From assembly GCA_902461025.1 (NCBI GenBank), contig CABPWC010000016.1:1-21026 (forward strand): DNA of 21,026 bases. The letters run 5' to 3'. Under the pieces are notes generated by a model. The model was given only the letters and a program-made list of their open reading frames with translations. It did no database searches and had not been told where the DNA came from. This DNA is from an uncultured Streptococcus sp. GTDB lineage: Bacteria > Bacillota > Bacilli > Lactobacillales > Streptococcaceae. The translations under genes were made by a program, and so were the position numbers. Below, piece after piece: positions 20,973 through 21,026 of this stretch. How positions within the stretch are numbered: position 1 is the first letter of the stretch; each line of letters starts with the position of its first letter.

Positions 20973-21026
20973 TTTAATGAGAGTTTGATCCTGGCTCAGG
21001 ACGAACGCTGGCGGCGTGCCTAATAC
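20973..21026 (+). rRNA. 16S ribosomal RNA, 5' end only
   Basis: The universal 5' region of 16S is present: AGAGTTTGATCCTGGCTCAG from 20980, then GACGAACGCTGGCGGCGTGCC. The mature start is placed by counting back 7 nt from AGAGTTTGATC, as in the E. coli numbering, so it may be off by a few bases. The gene runs off the right edge. Confidence 0.96.

Noticed and set aside
1..21026. Mobile elements, CRISPR arrays, prophage genes or BOX/RUP-type repeats
   Set aside because: Read through for transposase-like proteins, regularly spaced repeats and long repeated elements. None was seen apart from the duplicated tRNA-Glu. Short diverged repeats could be missed by eye.

Overview
The window is AT-rich, low-GC Firmicute DNA. 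It is the replication-origin region of a Streptococcus of the mitis group. The gene order is that of the pneumococcal origin: comE-comD-comC, tRNA-Arg, rlmH, htrA, parB, [oriC] dnaA, [oriC] dnaN, DUF951 gene, ychF, pth, mfd, rqcP, divIC, a 40-aa gene, a serine-hydrolase gene, tilS, hpt, ftsH, tRNA-Glu, rrn. Protein sequences clearly diverge from remembered S. pneumoniae ones (DnaA, HtrA N-terminus, ComD N-terminus, CSP), so this looks like a relative such as the oralis/mitis/infantis group. The exact species cannot be fixed from sequence reading alone.

Left arm (1-4000, mostly minus strand). The 5' end of a YhgE/Pip-type membrane protein gene diverges from a TetR regulator gene; three ACA-N3-TGT motifs lie near the two starts. 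Then come a convergent terminator, tRNA-Asn and tRNA-Glu, and the competence quorum-sensing operon comCDE. comC encodes a pheromone with predicted mature form DKRLTYFITNLFPKRKK. A textbook ComE direct repeat lies upstream of comC. tRNA-Arg with its terminator and rlmH follow.

Origin core (4000-9030, plus strand). htrA has a CiaR box. parB follows. dnaA is flanked on both sides by DnaA boxes. The dnaA-dnaN gap carries a box array, a short GC patch and CTA/TTA triplets that look like a Bacillus-type DnaA-trio unwinding element. dnaN follows. A near-perfect parS lies about 12 kb to the right, inside tilS.

Right arm (9030-21026, plus strand). These are housekeeping genes: ychF, pth and mfd; rqcP, divIC, the 40-aa gene, the serine hydrolase and tilS as a tightly packed block; then hpt and ftsH, with a likely internal promoter at the end of tilS. 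After ftsH come a strong terminator, a tRNA-Glu identical to the inverted copy on the left arm, and the promoter, leader and start of a 16S rRNA gene. comX, which sits between ftsH and this rRNA operon in pneumococcus, is not present here.

The region combines chromosome replication and segregation (DnaA, DnaN, ParB, parS, oriC), competence signalling (ComCDE, and HtrA as a CiaR-controlled surface protease) and translation, repair and division functions. I saw no mobile element, CRISPR array or obviously foreign gene. The most noteworthy signals are regulatory: the pherotype, the DnaA-trio, the parS variant, the inverted tRNA-Glu repeat, and leaderless or SD-less starts for rlmH and parB.
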